A stretch of 64,000 nucleotides of DNA from CAYOSF01 sp964406605 (GTDB lineage Bacteria; Chloroflexota; Dehalococcoidia; DSTF01; RBG-16-68-14): contig CAYOSF010000006.1 in assembly GCA_964406605.1 (NCBI GenBank), forward strand, positions 186,001 to 250,000. The letters run 5' to 3'. A program made the position numbers and the translations under genes. The notes under the pieces were generated by a model. It searched no databases. It was not told the origin of the DNA and saw only the letters and a program-made list of their open reading frames with translations. Positions 48,867 through 57,887 of the stretch are shown one piece after another. Each line of letters begins with the position of its first letter. Position 1 is the first letter of the stretch.

Positions 48867-50135
48867 ATGTCCTTCGCTAACGCGTTACGTTGTCGAGAAT
48901 GCCATCGGGAATACCCGTTGGATCCCCTGTACGTCTGTGACTTCTGCTTCGGCCCGCTGGAGGTCGTCTACGACTACGATGCCATGCGGGAGGCGGTCTC
49001 CCGCGAGCGGATCGAGAGCGGCCCTCCCTCCGTTTGGCGCTACGCGGATCTGCTCCCCTGCGACGCCGACGATGCCGTCGATATCCAGGCCGGCTTCACC
49101 CCCCTGCTGAAGGCTGACCGCCTCGGGGAGGAGCTCGGCCTGCGCCAACTGTACGTGAAGAACGACTGCGCCAACCCCACCTGGTCGTTCAAAGACCGGG
49201 TGGTGACCGTCGCCGCCACCAAGGCGCGGGAGTTCGGATTTCAGACGCTGGCCTGTGCCTCCACAGGGAACCTGGCCAACAGCGTGGCTGCTCACGCCGC
49301 CCGCGCCGGGCTCGATGCGTTCGTCTTCATCCCGTCGGACTTGGAGCAGGGGAAGATCGTCGGGTCCTCTATCTACAGCTCCACGTTGGTCGCCGTCGAA
49401 GGCAGCTACGACGACGTGAACCGTCTCTGTTCCGAGCTGACGGGCAAGTACCCGTGGGCGTTTGTCAATGTCAACGTCCGTCCGTACTATGCGGAAGGGA
49501 GCAAGACCCTGGGCTACGAGGTGGCGGAGCAGCTCGGCTGGCGGGCGCCCGATCACTGCGTGGCGCCCCTGGCGTCCGGCTCCCTGTACGTCAAGATCTG
49601 GAAAGGACTGCAAGAACTGGCTAAACTGTGGCTCATCGATAGTGTGCAGACCAAGATGTCCGGCGCACAGGCGGCCGGGTGTTCGCCCATTATCAGCGCC
49701 TGGGAGGCGGGTACGCAGAACATCCGGCCGGTCAAGCCGCAGACCATCGCCAAGTCGCTGGCGATCGGTAACCCCGCCGACGGCTACTACGCGCTGGGAG
49801 TGATGGCGGAATCGGGTGGATCCGGCGTGGCGGTGAGCGACGAGGAGATCGTCGAAGGGATCCAGCTCCTCGCCCGAACGGAGGGGATCTTCGCCGAGAC
49901 GGCAGGCGGGGTGGTCATCGGCGGACTCAGGCGGCTGGCGGAGGCCGGACGTATCGGCCGGGACGAGGTGGTGGTGGCGTTCATCACCGGCGCGGGGTTG
50001 AAGACGCAGGAGGCGGTGGTGGGTGCGCTGGAGCCCCCACTTCATGTGGAGCCTAGCCTTGCTTCATTCGAGGCGGCGCTGGGCGAGCGAGCTGAGGTCG
50101 ACACGGCCGCGACCGAAAAGGTCGCGCAGGCATAG
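48867..50135 (+). CDS. thrC: Threonine synthase
   Basis: Threonine synthase converts O-phosphohomoserine to threonine with PLP. The 422-residue protein starts with a zinc-ribbon-like set Cys9, Cys12, Cys24 and Cys27, has the PLP lysine at Lys109 in WSFKDR, and the phosphate-binding loop CASTGNLANS. The length and lack of the long N-terminal domain place it in the short class shared with archaea and actinobacteria. It is followed within 10 bases by a NIL-domain gene and then a MoaD-like gene, an association that points to sulfur amino-acid metabolism and leaves open a role beyond threonine. Confidence 0.9.
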   Translation: MSFANALRCRECHREYPLDPLYVCDFCFGPLEVVYDYDAMREAVSRERIESGPPSVWRYADLLPCDADDAVDIQAGFTPLLKADRLGEELGLRQLYVKNDCANPTWSFKDRVVTVAATKAREFGFQTLACASTGNLANSVAAHAARAGLDAFVFIPSDLEQGKIVGSSIYSSTLVAVEGSYDDVNRLCSELTGKYPWAFVNVNVRPYYAEGSKTLGYEVAEQLGWRAPDHCVAPLASGSLYVKIWKGLQELAKLWLIDSVQTKMSGAQAAGCSPIISAWEAGTQNIRPVKPQTIAKSLAIGNPADGYYALGVMAESGGSGVAVSDEEIVEGIQLLARTEGIFAETAGGVVIGGLRRLAEAGRIGRDEVVVAFITGAGLKTQEAVVGALEPPLHVEPSLASFEAALGERAEVDTAATEKVAQA

Positions 50136-50144
50136 GAGGGCGAA

Positions 50145-50387
50145 ATGGCGACACAACGAGTGAAGTTCACGTTCCGCCAGGAGCTCATCACCCTGCCGGT
50201 GATCTACGAGCTGGGCAAGCAGTTCAACATCGTTACGAATATCCGCCGCGCCGACGTCACCGAAGATCGCGGCTGGGTCGTGCTGCAACTGGAGGGCGAC
50301 CTGGAGGAGATCGAGCGCGGACTGGAGTGGGTCGCTGCCAAGGGCGTCCGGGTCGACCCGGTCCAGGGCGACATCGTGGAGGGCTGA
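50145..50387 (+). CDS. NIL-domain protein
   Basis: This 80-residue protein is a single NIL domain, the small ACT-like fold found at the end of MetN methionine transporters and in ferredoxins linked to methionine synthesis. The family pattern is visible: VKFTFRQELITLPVIYELGKQFNIVTNI near the start and GWVVLQLEGDLEEIERGLEWV in the second half. It lies between thrC and a sulfur-carrier gene on the same strand with gaps of 9 and 7 bases, so it probably supports sulfur transfer into an amino acid. Confidence 0.8.
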   Translation: MATQRVKFTFRQELITLPVIYELGKQFNIVTNIRRADVTEDRGWVVLQLEGDLEEIERGLEWVAAKGVRVDPVQGDIVEG

Positions 50388-50394
50388 GGTAGAC

Positions 50395-50673
50395 ATGGCT
50401 ATCACGGTTCGGATTCCCACGCCGCTCCGCAAGCTGACCAACGAACTGGACGTCGTCGAGGTCGACGAGGGCGGCACGCTCGCTCAGCTCATCGACGCGC
50501 TAGAGCGGGACCACCCGGGGTTGGGAGAACGGCTCCGCGATGAGACGGGGGAGCTGCGCCGCTTCGTGAACATCTACGTCAACGGCGAGGACGTACGCTT
50601 CCTCTCCGGCCTCAAGACCGCTATCGAGTCGGGCGCGGAGGTGAGCATCGTCCCTGCCGTCGCCGGAGGCTAG
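50395..50673 (+). CDS. MoaD/ThiS-family sulfur-carrier protein
   Basis: The 92-residue beta-grasp protein has the family pattern IPTPLRKLTN, LRRFVNIYVNGEDVRFL and a C-terminal PAVAGG whose Gly-Gly end can be adenylated and turned into a thiocarboxylate. Such carriers serve molybdopterin, thiamine, or amino-acid sulfur pathways (CysO in mycobacteria). Its partners here are thrC and a NIL protein, with no molybdopterin genes nearby, which favours an amino-acid role. Confidence 0.85.
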   Translation: MAITVRIPTPLRKLTNELDVVEVDEGGTLAQLIDALERDHPGLGERLRDETGELRRFVNIYVNGEDVRFLSGLKTAIESGAEVSIVPAVAGG

Positions 50674-50762
50674 CGACCGCGCCGGGTCCGCCTCGTCTGA
50701 CCGCCGCGGCACTGCGACGGGCGCGGGCGGTCAACGACCCGCCGTGCGACTCCAGGAGTACG

Positions 50763-51491
50763 ATGAGCATCATGCGGTTCGGCTGGCGCAAGGAGGCGCT
50801 CAGGCAGCGCTTCTATGCTCCCGGCTTCCGCGGGATGTACGATCGCTTCCTCGATACGATCCGCGACTACGCACGGCCGGGCGACTTGGTGCTCGACGCC
50901 GGGTGCGGCAGCGGTCGCGTCTTCCAGCACCTGCTGGCCGGCCGGGTGCGACGCGTCGTGGGCGTAGACGTCACCGAAGAGCCGCGTGGCAATCCCAACC
51001 TCGATGACGCGGCTAGGGGAGACCTCTGCGCCCTCCCGCTGCGGGACGCCGCGTTCGACCTGGTCATCATGAGCCATGTGGCCGAGCACCTTTCCGAGCC
51101 GGAACCGGTCTTCCGAGAGCTGGCGCGCGTCCTGCAACCGCGCGGGCGGCTCCTGCTGCTGACGCCCAGTCGCTGGCATTACGTGCCGCTGGCCGGCCGC
51201 CTCCTGCCACACCGCGCGCATGAGGTGCTGAATCGCTGGCGCGGCGTCGACGAGCGCGACGTCTTCCCGACGGTCTATCGCGCCAATACGGCTGACCGCC
51301 TTCGATCGTTGGCGGAACAGGCGGGTCTATTGGTTGAGCGCCTGGAACGGTTCGAGACGGAGCCGGAGTACCTCGCCTTCCATGTTTTCCCCTACGCGCT
51401 GGGTGTCGCCTACGAGCGGCTGGTGAACCGTTTCGGCGCGCTGGCGCCGTTGCGAGTGAATCTGCTGCTGGTGGCGCGCAAGAACGCGTAG
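50763..51491 (+). CDS. Class I SAM-dependent methyltransferase
   Basis: The 242-residue protein has motif I VLDAGCGSGRVFQ (about 44-56), an acidic loop in GVDVTEE, and the segment FDLVIMSHVAEHLSEPEPVFRELARVLQPRGRLLLLTP typical of the Methyltransf_11 family. The C-terminal part has a moderately hydrophobic stretch. CCAGGAG precedes the ATG. The substrate is unknown; it may be a lipid or quinone head group. It could be in the same transcript as the sulfur-carrier gene 90 bases upstream. Confidence 0.8.
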   Translation: MSIMRFGWRKEALRQRFYAPGFRGMYDRFLDTIRDYARPGDLVLDAGCGSGRVFQHLLAGRVRRVVGVDVTEEPRGNPNLDDAARGDLCALPLRDAAFDLVIMSHVAEHLSEPEPVFRELARVLQPRGRLLLLTPSRWHYVPLAGRLLPHRAHEVLNRWRGVDERDVFPTVYRANTADRLRSLAEQAGLLVERLERFETEPEYLAFHVFPYALGVAYERLVNRFGALAPLRVNLLLVARKNA

Positions 51492-51642
51492 GGGATCGGT
51501 CGCGGCGAAATCAGGGTAACCCCTCATAGTCGCTTCCCCTAGGGGCTGGCACCATCTCCCTGTAGCCGAGGTCTGTGAGTGCCCGCACCGGGCTCCCATC
51601 TGCTATCCGGGCGCCGCCCACCTTGGCCACGGAGGTGTCACC

Positions 51643-52587
51643 ATGTTCGAGCTGCTAGGTCGATATCGAGGTGGAATGCTCGCCGGGATCGCGGCGCTGC
51701 TGCTCGTGTGCGCTGGCTCGCTGGCGGTAGCGCCGGAGCGGGCGTCCGCCAATCTCGACTGCGATTCCGTCATCGATCTGATGCTGGTCCTCGACGGGTC
51801 GGAGAGCATCAGGTCGGCCGATTTCGATCTGACGCGGGACTTCGTCGACAATCTGATCGGGCACTTCGTCATCAGCCCGACCGACGGACACGCCGGGATC
51901 GTGCAGTTCGCGGGCGAAGGGCAGGGCCGAGTGGAGATCGGCCTCTCAAGCGACCCGGACGCCATCAACGCGGCGTCCTCCGCCATGGTCCAGATCATCG
52001 GGGCCACCGACATCCAGGAAGGGACCGCTCTGGGACAGGGTCAGTTGACCTACGGTGGCCGCCCCGGCGTCCCCCACGCCATGATCATCCTGACCGACGG
52101 CGAGCACAACCAGCCCGGCGACCCCATCGCGGAGGCAGACCTAGCTCGCAGCCTGGGCACGGAGATCTTCGCGATCGCCGTCGGACCCGGCCCGGACATG
52201 GCGCAGCTCAGCGCCATCGCCAGCGACCCGGACATTGAGCACGTGTTCTACGTCAGCGGTTTCGACGCGCTCGCTTCCATCCTCGATCGATTGGTGGAGG
52301 TGGTCTGCCCGGCGAAACCAACGCCGACGCTGCCGCCCGAGGCCGCGCCGACGGCCACGCCGGACGGGCTGGACGGGCCGCCCGCGGCGGCGACCCCGGC
52401 GCCGGGCGGGTACGAGGGTGACGTCCTTGGCTCCGTCCAGCTACCGGCAGTCGGCACCGGCGGCCTCCCGGACGACTGGGCTGGTCGCGCGAGCAAGCTC
52501 CTGGCGCAGGGGCTCGCGGGCCTCGGAAGCGCGCTCTTCCTGGTCGGCGCTACGCGCTGGGTGGCAGGGCGCAGAGAGAGGCAGTAG
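51643..52587 (+). CDS. Secreted von Willebrand factor A protein with C-terminal anchor
   Basis: The 314-residue protein has a signal peptide (about 1-36), a vWA domain (about 42-220) with an intact metal-dependent adhesion site (DGSES, Thr in a GTAL segment, and TDGEH), a Pro/Thr-rich stretch (about 225-265) and a final membrane segment (about 288-308) ending in RRERQ. This layout places a ligand-binding domain on the outer face of the membrane. No ATPase or partner is next to it. ATG at 51643 follows GGAGGTGTC. Confidence 0.85.
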   Translation: MFELLGRYRGGMLAGIAALLLVCAGSLAVAPERASANLDCDSVIDLMLVLDGSESIRSADFDLTRDFVDNLIGHFVISPTDGHAGIVQFAGEGQGRVEIGLSSDPDAINAASSAMVQIIGATDIQEGTALGQGQLTYGGRPGVPHAMIILTDGEHNQPGDPIAEADLARSLGTEIFAIAVGPGPDMAQLSAIASDPDIEHVFYVSGFDALASILDRLVEVVCPAKPTPTLPPEAAPTATPDGLDGPPAAATPAPGGYEGDVLGSVQLPAVGTGGLPDDWAGRASKLLAQGLAGLGSALFLVGATRWVAGRRERQ

Positions 52588-52646
52588 CGAGCGAGGGGTC
52601 TGCCTCGCGCACACCGGGTGCCGCAGCGAAACGGTCGAGTAGAGGT

Positions 52647-53798
52647 ATGGACACACAAGGACTCCGGGAAGCGCTTGACACCGCTGCGGCGATGGAACGG
52701 ATCTCCATCATTGCCGCATTAGAGCCGGTAGTCGATCGGGAAGCCTGGGCAGCCGTGGCCGAAGCCGCATACGTTGATGCAGAAGCCCAGCTCAAGGAAG
52801 TGGCGGCTGAGTTCTTCCGGCGGTGCGCTTCGCTCTACGCGGAGCGCCTCTCTCCGAGCTTCCACATGGTGCCGTGGGACACAGCGCAGCTTCTCGAAGA
52901 CGAGGGCTTCAGTGCCATCTATGCGCGGGCGAACGCGTTGACCTCTGGGTTCCGCGATGTCACAGCCGACAAGATCGGCAATGTGTTGCGGCAAGAGCCG
53001 CCCGCGCTCATCGTGTTCCGCATGATGGCGGCCTTCTCGCGCGATCATGTCAGCTATCTCCTCCGCCGCGTGTATGATGTTCGGCTGTCGCGGGACGACT
53101 TGCGAGTGATCGAGCACCAGGGAGCCGCGGCATCGCCACCTCTCGTGGCGAGATGGCGGGCGGCGTGCGGCACGCTAGGTCAGCTGCTGTACGATGCCGT
53201 GCGAGGCGAGCTTCTCGCGTTCCGCGACGGAGTAGAGACCGACAAGTTTAGGGCACTCACGGACAAGATCGACACTCGGGGAGGATGGGAAACGGTGGCG
53301 AATGCCGCTGCGAGCGGCGTCCCATACGATGCCCTGCTCTATCAGCGATACATCGGTAGTGCGTTTGGCCTCGCGATCAACGCCAGCACCTCTCTCAAGG
53401 CGGATCTCCTGGAAGGACCAGTGGATCAGCTTCTGCGCGATAGCGGGATCCCCTTCTATAGGGTCGGCGCGAGGGAAAAGGTGCCAGGATGGGAACAGGC
53501 ACCCGATTTCTTTGTCCCATCCAAGGAGGCTCCCGTTGTTCTCATCGAGGCGAAGGTTGCTGAGGATGGCGGGACGGCCAGGGACAAGGCATCACGCATT
53601 GAACGCTTGTCGAGGCTGGCCTACGGACGGGGCGCGACGTTGATCTCTGTTGTGGATGGCCTGGGGTTCCTTCGCATCAACGACGTATTGGCTCCCATCC
53701 TTGGGAACAGCAAGGGCCTCGTGTTCACATACTCTGATCTTGCGGAAATGCTGGAAGTGCCGACCCTTCGCGCCTACTCAGCCACGACGCACCCATAG
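52647..53798 (+). CDS. Putative PD-(D/E)XK restriction endonuclease
   Basis: The 383-residue protein has a C-terminal nuclease core with Asp287 (APDFF) and Glu301-Ala-Lys303 (VLIEAKV), the PD-(D/E)XK pattern. The N-terminal helical part (1-250) has no recognised family. It converges with a DNA methyltransferase gene, stop to stop, one base apart, so the two most likely form a type II restriction-modification system. Its base composition is less GC-rich than surrounding genes, consistent with transfer. The recognition sequence is unknown. Confidence 0.7.
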   Translation: MDTQGLREALDTAAAMERISIIAALEPVVDREAWAAVAEAAYVDAEAQLKEVAAEFFRRCASLYAERLSPSFHMVPWDTAQLLEDEGFSAIYARANALTSGFRDVTADKIGNVLRQEPPALIVFRMMAAFSRDHVSYLLRRVYDVRLSRDDLRVIEHQGAAASPPLVARWRAACGTLGQLLYDAVRGELLAFRDGVETDKFRALTDKIDTRGGWETVANAAASGVPYDALLYQRYIGSAFGLAINASTSLKADLLEGPVDQLLRDSGIPFYRVGAREKVPGWEQAPDFFVPSKEAPVVLIEAKVAEDGGTARDKASRIERLSRLAYGRGATLISVVDGLGFLRINDVLAPILGNSKGLVFTYSDLAEMLEVPTLRAYSATTHP

Positions 53799-53799
53799 T

Positions 53800-55116
53800 T
53801 CACTCCTTGATAAGGAAGAGGAGGTGCTCATCGCGCATCGTGTTGCGGATGCCTTCGATCTCCCGAACGATGTCCTTGAAGAGGAGGAGGCCGTGCCGCT
53901 CTCCAATTTGGACTATCCTGTCCTCCAAGTAGACACCGCCGGTCTGGTTTGTGTTTGAGCCGATCACGATCACGCAGCAACGCCCGGGACGAAGGACCCG
54001 AGCGCATTCGGAGATGACGGCATCCATGTCTGTGAAATACGTCGCAACCCTCCGCTCAATCGCCGTGCCCCGAGAGGCATCAACTCGAAGGCCAACCATC
54101 TTCCTTTTCAACGCATCCACATCCGCCCCTAGGAATTCCAGTTGAAGGCGATCATTCTCGAGGTAGTCGATGGCAAACGAATAGGGCGGCGAGAAGACGA
54201 TCCCATCCACCGCGTCCTTTGGCAATTCCAAGGATCGCGCGTCGCCCTCACAAATCTGCGCTTGGCCAAGGCGAAGTCCCAGGCGCTCTCGAACGTTGTT
54301 GAAGCATGCTACGGCGTCGAAGTACCGCCGCAGGAGATCGGGGAACAGCGCGCGGGGCGTCTTGTTCTTGCGCCGGCGGGCGTATCCCACGGCATCAAGG
54401 TAGGAGAGCGTCACAAGCTCTCTTAGGTCACTCTGGTTCTCAAGCACTCCAGCTACGTCGGCTTCAGCAAGCATCCGAACTTGGGGGCTGACCCTTGAGT
54501 CCAGGTGGCCCGCGATTTCATCGGCGTGAACCACCAAGGATCCGAACGCCGACGTGTCCATGTGTAGAGCGCCCAGTTTCGCGCGGCTCATGAGGCAGGC
54601 AAAGGGGTTGGGCTCGATTCCGATGGAATTCACGCCAATGATCGACGCTTCGACGCAAGTGGTACCACAACCCACCATAGGGTCAAGGACAAGCTCTCCG
54701 GGTTTCAGGCCGATGATGTTCATCACAGCCTTGATCATCTGGGGATGGAACTTGCCGCGATAAGGGAACAGGCCATGCGTTGCGTAGCCGACCGCAAACA
54801 CGTTGGCCTCGAAGAACTGCTTGCGCGCCCGCGTCGCGCTCGCGCTGACCTGGTTGGGTGTTTCAAGACAGATCTGGTAGTGGTACGTAGGAACGCCGTT
54901 TGCCGCCCTGAAATACGCGCCGCGCTCAATCAGCTCTTGAGCGCTGAGACTCTTGAACTCTGAGTAGGCGAGGTCGAGTTCGTATAGCTGGTTCGTCTGT
55001 GGCAGCAGGTCATGAGTTGAGGGAAAGAGGTCATCTACAACCGTCCCAGCGAAATACGGGATGTCCTGGCTCAGATGCGGTGCCTTCAGTGTCTCAATTG
55101 CCATGATCGGCGCCAT
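53800..55116 (-). CDS. Site-specific DNA methyltransferase (N4-cytosine/N6-adenine)
   Basis: The 438-residue protein has the SAM-binding motif LDPMVGCGTTCVEA (about 144-157) and the catalytic motif SPPY at 309-312, in the order I then IV with a recognition region between (alpha-class order). SPPY is more common in N4-cytosine enzymes, though adenine specificity is possible. It protects against the convergent nuclease gene. The start is the ATG at 55116 or, 12 bases on, at 55104; neither has a good ribosome site. Codon use differs from neighbours, as for the nuclease. Confidence 0.85.
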   Translation of the reverse strand: MAPIMAIETLKAPHLSQDIPYFAGTVVDDLFPSTHDLLPQTNQLYELDLAYSEFKSLSAQELIERGAYFRAANGVPTYHYQICLETPNQVSASATRARKQFFEANVFAVGYATHGLFPYRGKFHPQMIKAVMNIIGLKPGELVLDPMVGCGTTCVEASIIGVNSIGIEPNPFACLMSRAKLGALHMDTSAFGSLVVHADEIAGHLDSRVSPQVRMLAEADVAGVLENQSDLRELVTLSYLDAVGYARRRKNKTPRALFPDLLRRYFDAVACFNNVRERLGLRLGQAQICEGDARSLELPKDAVDGIVFSPPYSFAIDYLENDRLQLEFLGADVDALKRKMVGLRVDASRGTAIERRVATYFTDMDAVISECARVLRPGRCCVIVIGSNTNQTGGVYLEDRIVQIGERHGLLLFKDIVREIEGIRNTMRDEHLLFLIKE

Positions 55117-55146
55117 TCTACCACGAGTTCGCCCTCTTTCAGCAGG

Positions 55147-56880
55147 CTAGGCTCGCGGAAACATAGCCGCCTCCACCGCGTCCGCCACCCGCTCCGCCGC
55201 CTCCGCCAGCGGCACGAGCGTCGCCTCGGTCTCCGACCGGCGCTTCAGCTCCACCGAGTCCTTGCCCAGGCTGCGCGGGCTGACGGTCACGCGTAGCGGC
55301 ATGCCCAGCAGGTCCGCGTCGGCGAACTTCACGCCGGGCGACTCGTCGCGGTCGTCGTACAGCACCTCGATGCGCCGGTCGGTCAGCTCGGAGTAGAGTC
55401 GCTCCGCCTGCTCACGCACCCCGGCTCGGTCGGGGCTGAGCGCGACCACGTGCGCCGGGTAGGGCGCGATGCTGTCGGGCCAGACGATGCCGTTGTCGTC
55501 GTGATTCGCCTCGATGATCGCCGCCAGTAGCCTGTCCAGTCCGATGCCGTAGCAGCCCATCACGGTCTCGCGCTGCTTGCCGTCCTGATCGAGGAACGTT
55601 GCGCCCAGCTTCTCGCTGTACAGCGTGCCTAGCTTGAAGACGTGGCCCAGCTCGATGCCGCGGTGCATCGCCAGCGCGCCGCCGTCGCACTTGGCGCAGC
55701 CATCGCCGTCTCTCGCGAGCGAGATGTCGGCGATGATGTCGGCCTCCCAATCGCGCTGGTAGTTCACGTTGCGCAGGTGGGTATCGGGCTTGTTGGCGCC
55801 TCCGACGAGGTTCGGCGACGAGAGAACGGAATCGTCCGCCACGATGCGAACGAGTCGGCTCGCGCGCTTCTTCAGGTCGGCGGGCGATGCGGACCCGGCC
55901 ACCAGCCCGGCCTTCTCAACCTCCTCGTCGTCCATCAATCGCAGATCCCCGCCGCCGAGGGCGTTGCGCAGCTTGGTCTCGTTCACCTCCAGGTCTCCCC
56001 GGATGGCGACGAAGACCGGCTCGCCTGAGGCGTCGTAGAAGACGGCCTTGAGCGTCTTCTCGTGCGGGATGTCCAGGAAGTTCGCCAGCGCCTCGATCGT
56101 CTTGATGCCGGGCGTCGATACTTCCTCCAGGGCGAGCGGCTCCTCGGGCGGTAGCGGGCGCTTCTTGTGTTCGGCCTTCTCCGTGTTCGCGGCGTATCCA
56201 CATTGGCCGCAGATGAGCACTTGGTCCTCGCCGACCTCCGTAAGGTGCATGAACTCCTGGCTGTCCTTGCCTCCGATCGGGCCGGAGTCGGCCTCGACCG
56301 CGATCGCGGGCAGGCCGCAGCGCTCGTAGATCCTCTTGTAGGCCAGGAACACGGCATCGTAGCTGCGGTCGAGACCCTCCCAGTCCGCATCGAACGAATA
56401 CAGGTCCTTCATGACGAACTCGCGCAGGCGGATGAGCCCGCCCCTTGAGCGGGTCTCGTTTCGGAACTTCGTCTGGATCTGGTAGACGAGGCTGGGCAGG
56501 CTGCGGTAGCTCTGTACCTGCTGCTTGAACAGGTCCACCACCACCTCTTCGTGGGTGGGGCCCAGCGCCAGCTCCCGTTCTCGACGGTCCTTCAAGATGA
56601 ACAACGGCGGGATGTAGCTCTCGCGCCGGCCGGACGCCTCCCACAGCTCGACCGGCTGCAGCACGGGCATGTGCACCTCCTGCCCGCCGGCCGCGTCCAT
56701 CTCCTCGCGGATGATCTGCTCCACGTTTCGCAGGGCGCGCCATCCCAACGGCAGGAAGCTGTAGACGCCCGCGGCGAGTTGCTGCACCAGTCCGGCGCGC
56801 AGCAGGAGCTGATGGCTCGGCGTTTCCGCCTCGGTCGGTGCCTGCCGGAGCGTCCGGGCAAAGAGTTGGGAGAGTCGCAT
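55147..56880 (-). CDS. proS: Proline--tRNA ligase (bacterial type with editing domain)
   Basis: ProRS charges tRNA-Pro. The 577-residue protein shows class II motifs 1-3 (GVYSFLPLGWRALRNVE; FRNETRSRGGLIRLREFVMKD; GCYGIGLDRLLAA), an inserted YbaK-like editing domain (about 230-390) that removes mischarged alanine, and an anticodon-binding domain at the C-terminus (EVLYDDRDESPGVKFADADLLG). ATG at 56880 begins the family N-terminus MRLSQLFARTLR; upstream in-frame residues are not conserved in character. Conserved housekeeping gene next to the restriction-modification pair. Confidence 0.96.
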   Translation of the reverse strand: MRLSQLFARTLRQAPTEAETPSHQLLLRAGLVQQLAAGVYSFLPLGWRALRNVEQIIREEMDAAGGQEVHMPVLQPVELWEASGRRESYIPPLFILKDRRERELALGPTHEEVVVDLFKQQVQSYRSLPSLVYQIQTKFRNETRSRGGLIRLREFVMKDLYSFDADWEGLDRSYDAVFLAYKRIYERCGLPAIAVEADSGPIGGKDSQEFMHLTEVGEDQVLICGQCGYAANTEKAEHKKRPLPPEEPLALEEVSTPGIKTIEALANFLDIPHEKTLKAVFYDASGEPVFVAIRGDLEVNETKLRNALGGGDLRLMDDEEVEKAGLVAGSASPADLKKRASRLVRIVADDSVLSSPNLVGGANKPDTHLRNVNYQRDWEADIIADISLARDGDGCAKCDGGALAMHRGIELGHVFKLGTLYSEKLGATFLDQDGKQRETVMGCYGIGLDRLLAAIIEANHDDNGIVWPDSIAPYPAHVVALSPDRAGVREQAERLYSELTDRRIEVLYDDRDESPGVKFADADLLGMPLRVTVSPRSLGKDSVELKRRSETEATLVPLAEAAERVADAVEAAMFPRA

Positions 56881-57002
56881 GACTTCGGTTCGAGCATACG
56901 GGCGCCCGAAGCCGGTGGTCAAGACGCGCGCGGTTGGCGCCTCCGGATGCGCCTCTCTATAATGGCGGGGACTGCCCGGATAGAGCGCAAGGAGGCCCGT
57001 TC

Positions 57003-57887
57003 ATGCCCAGCCTGAAGCGCAAGGTCGTGATCGTTACCGGTGCGAGCAGCGGCATCGGTTACGAGACGGCGCTTGCCTTCGCGCGTGAGGGCGCCAGGCT
57101 GGTGCTGGCGGCCCTGGATGAGAAGCCCCTCCAGGACCTAGCTGCCCGGATCGAGGCGCTCGGTGGTGAGGCGATCGCGGTGGTCACGGACGTCTCGAAG
57201 CGCGACCAGGTGGAGCGCATGGTGGGGGCGGCGATAGATCGCTTCGGTCGGGTCGACATCATCGTGAACAACGCCGGCTACGCCCTCGGGGCCACCATCG
57301 AGCAGACGACCGAGCGGGATTTCCGCGATCTCTGGGAGACGAACGTCCTGGGGGTGCTCTACGGCATCCAGGCCGTTCTGCCCGCGATGCGCCGGCAGGG
57401 CTCGGGCCACGTGATCAACGTCGCGTCGGCCGCCGGTCGGATCCCATTCCCCGGCATCGGCGCCTATTCCGCCACCAAGGCCGCGGTGGTTGCCCTCACG
57501 GACGCACTGCGCGTAGAGGAAGCGAGCGCCGGCATACATGCCAGCGTCGTCCTTCCGGTCAGTACGCGCACTCGCTTCTTCGAGGACGCCCGCCTGGTCG
57601 ATAGCACCTCGTTCGTAGGTCCGCACGGGATGTTGCAGTCGCCGGAGCACGTCGCGCGCCGAATCGTCGTCTGCGCGAAGCGCCCCACCGAGGAAGTGGT
57701 GCCGTTTCGGCCCTTGCGCCTGGGCATGGTCCTGAAAGCGCTCATTCCCGCGCTCTACACGTTCATTGGCCGCCGGGCGTATCGGAAGCAACTGGAGCGC
57801 GCTGAGGCGTCGGCAGCGTGCGCCCGGCAGTCCGAGGGGAGCCCTCGCGTGGGCGAGTCGGAAGGTGGGGCCGCCGCCGGTTCCTAG
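57003..57887 (+). CDS. Short-chain dehydrogenase/reductase
   Basis: The 294-residue protein is a classical SDR with the nucleotide motif TGASSGIG (about 11-18), the NNAG motif, and the catalytic Ser-Tyr-Lys set in NVASAAG and YSATK. A hydrophobic stretch near the C-terminus (LGMVLKALIPALYTFIG) suggests membrane contact, as in the DltE/DHRS7-like branch. ATG at 57003 follows AAGGAGGCCC. Its stop overlaps the convergent lipoprotein gene by four bases. The substrate is unknown. Confidence 0.88.
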   Translation: MPSLKRKVVIVTGASSGIGYETALAFAREGARLVLAALDEKPLQDLAARIEALGGEAIAVVTDVSKRDQVERMVGAAIDRFGRVDIIVNNAGYALGATIEQTTERDFRDLWETNVLGVLYGIQAVLPAMRRQGSGHVINVASAAGRIPFPGIGAYSATKAAVVALTDALRVEEASAGIHASVVLPVSTRTRFFEDARLVDSTSFVGPHGMLQSPEHVARRIVVCAKRPTEEVVPFRPLRLGMVLKALIPALYTFIGRRAYRKQLERAEASAACARQSEGSPRVGESEGGAAAGS

